Assembly (NCBI GenBank): GCA_016882345.1
Contig: VGQR01000103.1
Coordinates: 1-6,902 of the forward strand
Length of the DNA: 6,902 nucleotides
Direction of reading: 5' to 3'
From: Cyanobacteria bacterium K_DeepCast_35m_m2_023
GTDB lineage: Bacteria; Cyanobacteriota; Cyanobacteriia; PCC-6307; Cyanobiaceae
Positions 6,614-6,902 of the stretch are shown here, in pieces. A program made the position numbers and the translations under genes. Each line of letters opens with the position of its first letter. Position 1 is the stretch's first letter. The notes beneath the pieces were generated by a model, which was not told the DNA's origin, made no database searches, and saw only the letters and a program-made list of their open reading frames with translations.

Positions 6614-6730
6614 ATGAAAAAGTTTCTGACCACTGCCCCTGTGTTTGCGGCGATCTGGTTCACCGTGACCGCCGGCATCATGATCGAGTTCAATCGGTTC
6701 TTCCCCGACCTTCTCTTCCACCCCCTCTGA
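6614..6730 (+). CDS. psaJ: Photosystem I subunit IX (PsaJ)
   Basis: Small single-helix subunit of photosystem I that packs against PsaF at the edge of the complex and helps hold peripheral chlorophylls. The 38-residue product starts [20 protein letters not shown] and continues [18 protein letters not shown], matching the family in length (about 38-44) and in its pattern. A short basic N-terminus is followed by a hydrophobic helix (about 8-24), a conserved Glu at the helix end (E25), and the NRFFPDLLF tail. It lies 56 bp after psaF on the same strand, with a hairpin and a palindrome in the gap and no Shine-Dalgarno before the start. A terminator about 50 bp downstream closes the operon. Confidence 0.96.
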
Positions 6731-6756
6731 AACTGTTGCCCAATTCGACAACAGTT
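6731..6756 (+). other. Perfect 8-bp stem-loop directly after psaJ
   Basis: AACTGTTG (6731-6738) and CAACAGTT (6749-6756) are exact inverted repeats around a 10-base loop, starting at the base after the psaJ stop codon. No T-run follows. It lies upstream of the true terminator, so it may protect the 3' end of the psaFJ mRNA or be a protein-binding palindrome. Confidence 0.55.
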
Positions 6757-6780
6757 CCAATATCCATCTTTATGGGTGTC

Positions 6781-6808
6781 AAGCGGCTCTTTCGGGAGCC
6801 GCTTTTTT
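6781..6808 (+). terminator. Rho-independent terminator of psaF-psaJ
   Basis: AAGCGGCTC (6781-6789) pairs with GAGCCGCTT (6796-6804). An extra T-G pair closes a TTCG tetraloop (6791-6794), and the 3' arm merges into six T residues (6803-6808). Stem, stable tetraloop and T-run make this a textbook intrinsic terminator for the plus strand. On the minus strand the stem is followed by GACAC, with no T-run, so it is mainly one-directional. Confidence 0.93.
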
Positions 6809-6809
6809 G

Positions 6810-6827
6810 ATGCCATGAATGCCATGA
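6810..6827. repeat. Two tandem copies of a 9-bp unit
   Basis: ATGCCATGA is repeated exactly and head to tail (6810-6818 and 6819-6827), right after the terminator T-run. A related inverted GCCAT/ATGGC pair (6821-6825 with 6833-6837) overlaps the second copy. No reading frame here looks like a gene. Confidence 0.6.
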
Positions 6828-6864
6828 CAACAATGGCGGCATGTAGCGGACCAATCTCCGCGAC

Positions 6865-6897
6865 CGCAGCTTGATCGCAGCTTGCACGCAGCCTGAT
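6865..6897. repeat. Three tandem copies of an 11-bp unit
   Basis: CGCAGCTTGAT, CGCAGCTTGCA and CGCAGCCTGAT follow each other without spacing (6865-6875, 6876-6886, 6887-6897). The first six bases are identical in all three. An 11-bp period is close to one DNA helical turn and is not a multiple of three, so it is unlikely to be coding. It lies at the window edge, and the gene it may belong to is not visible. Confidence 0.6.
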
Positions 6898-6902
6898 TTA
6901 TG

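Noticed and set aside
6502..6887. Overlapping minus-strand frames across psaJ and the terminator
   Set aside because: They read through a textbook terminator and both stem-loops and have no recognisable protein pattern. I also considered the end of a convergent gmk gene, but nothing in 6810-6902 resembles it.
1..6902. Search for CRISPR, insertion sequences, tRNA/rRNA, phage or toxin-antitoxin genes
   Set aside because: No spaced direct repeats, transposase motifs, terminal inverted repeats or tRNA-like cloverleaf were seen; nearly all the sequence is accounted for by eight housekeeping or photosynthesis genes.

Overview
The window looks like a piece of core chromosome from a high-GC picocyanobacterium (marine or estuarine Synechococcus or Cyanobium type). 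The evidence is the adjacent photosystem I genes psaF and psaJ, a 52-residue high-light-inducible (Hli) chlorophyll-binding protein just downstream of tsaD, very short intergenic gaps, high GC, and few or no Shine-Dalgarno sequences before the starts. Assignments come from reading motifs in the translations; no database search was run.

Layout, left to right. ychF (minus strand, 3' end cut off by the window edge) encodes the universal YchF/OLA1 P-loop ATPase. It is divergent from a HlyD/MacA-type periplasmic adaptor gene on the plus strand. That gene converges on wecB (minus), encoding UDP-N-acetylglucosamine 2-epimerase. wecB is divergent from a pilT-like gene (plus), a type IV pilus retraction-type ATPase with an unusual proline/phenylalanine-rich N-terminal tail. 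pilT converges on hli (minus) with a stem-loop between them. hli lies 37 bp downstream of tsaD (minus), which encodes the tRNA t6A-modification enzyme. tsaD is divergent across only 59 bp from psaF-psaJ (plus). psaJ is followed by two stem-loops, the second a clear rho-independent terminator with a TTCG loop. The last ~90 bp are non-coding as far as I can see and carry two short tandem repeat arrays.

No long pathway operon is present; this is a mosaic of one- and two-gene units alternating in strand. The functional links I would defend are psaF-psaJ (two subunits of one complex) and, more tentatively, tsaD-hli as one transcription unit. The adaptor gene and the pilT-like gene each lack their usual partners nearby, so the partners must be elsewhere.

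I found no mobile element, CRISPR array, phage gene, tRNA or rRNA, and no convincing new system. The points most worth a second look are the PilT-like protein (PFP-repeat tail plus a divergent C-terminal motif), the palindromes around psaF/psaJ, and the 3 x 11-bp repeat at the right edge.
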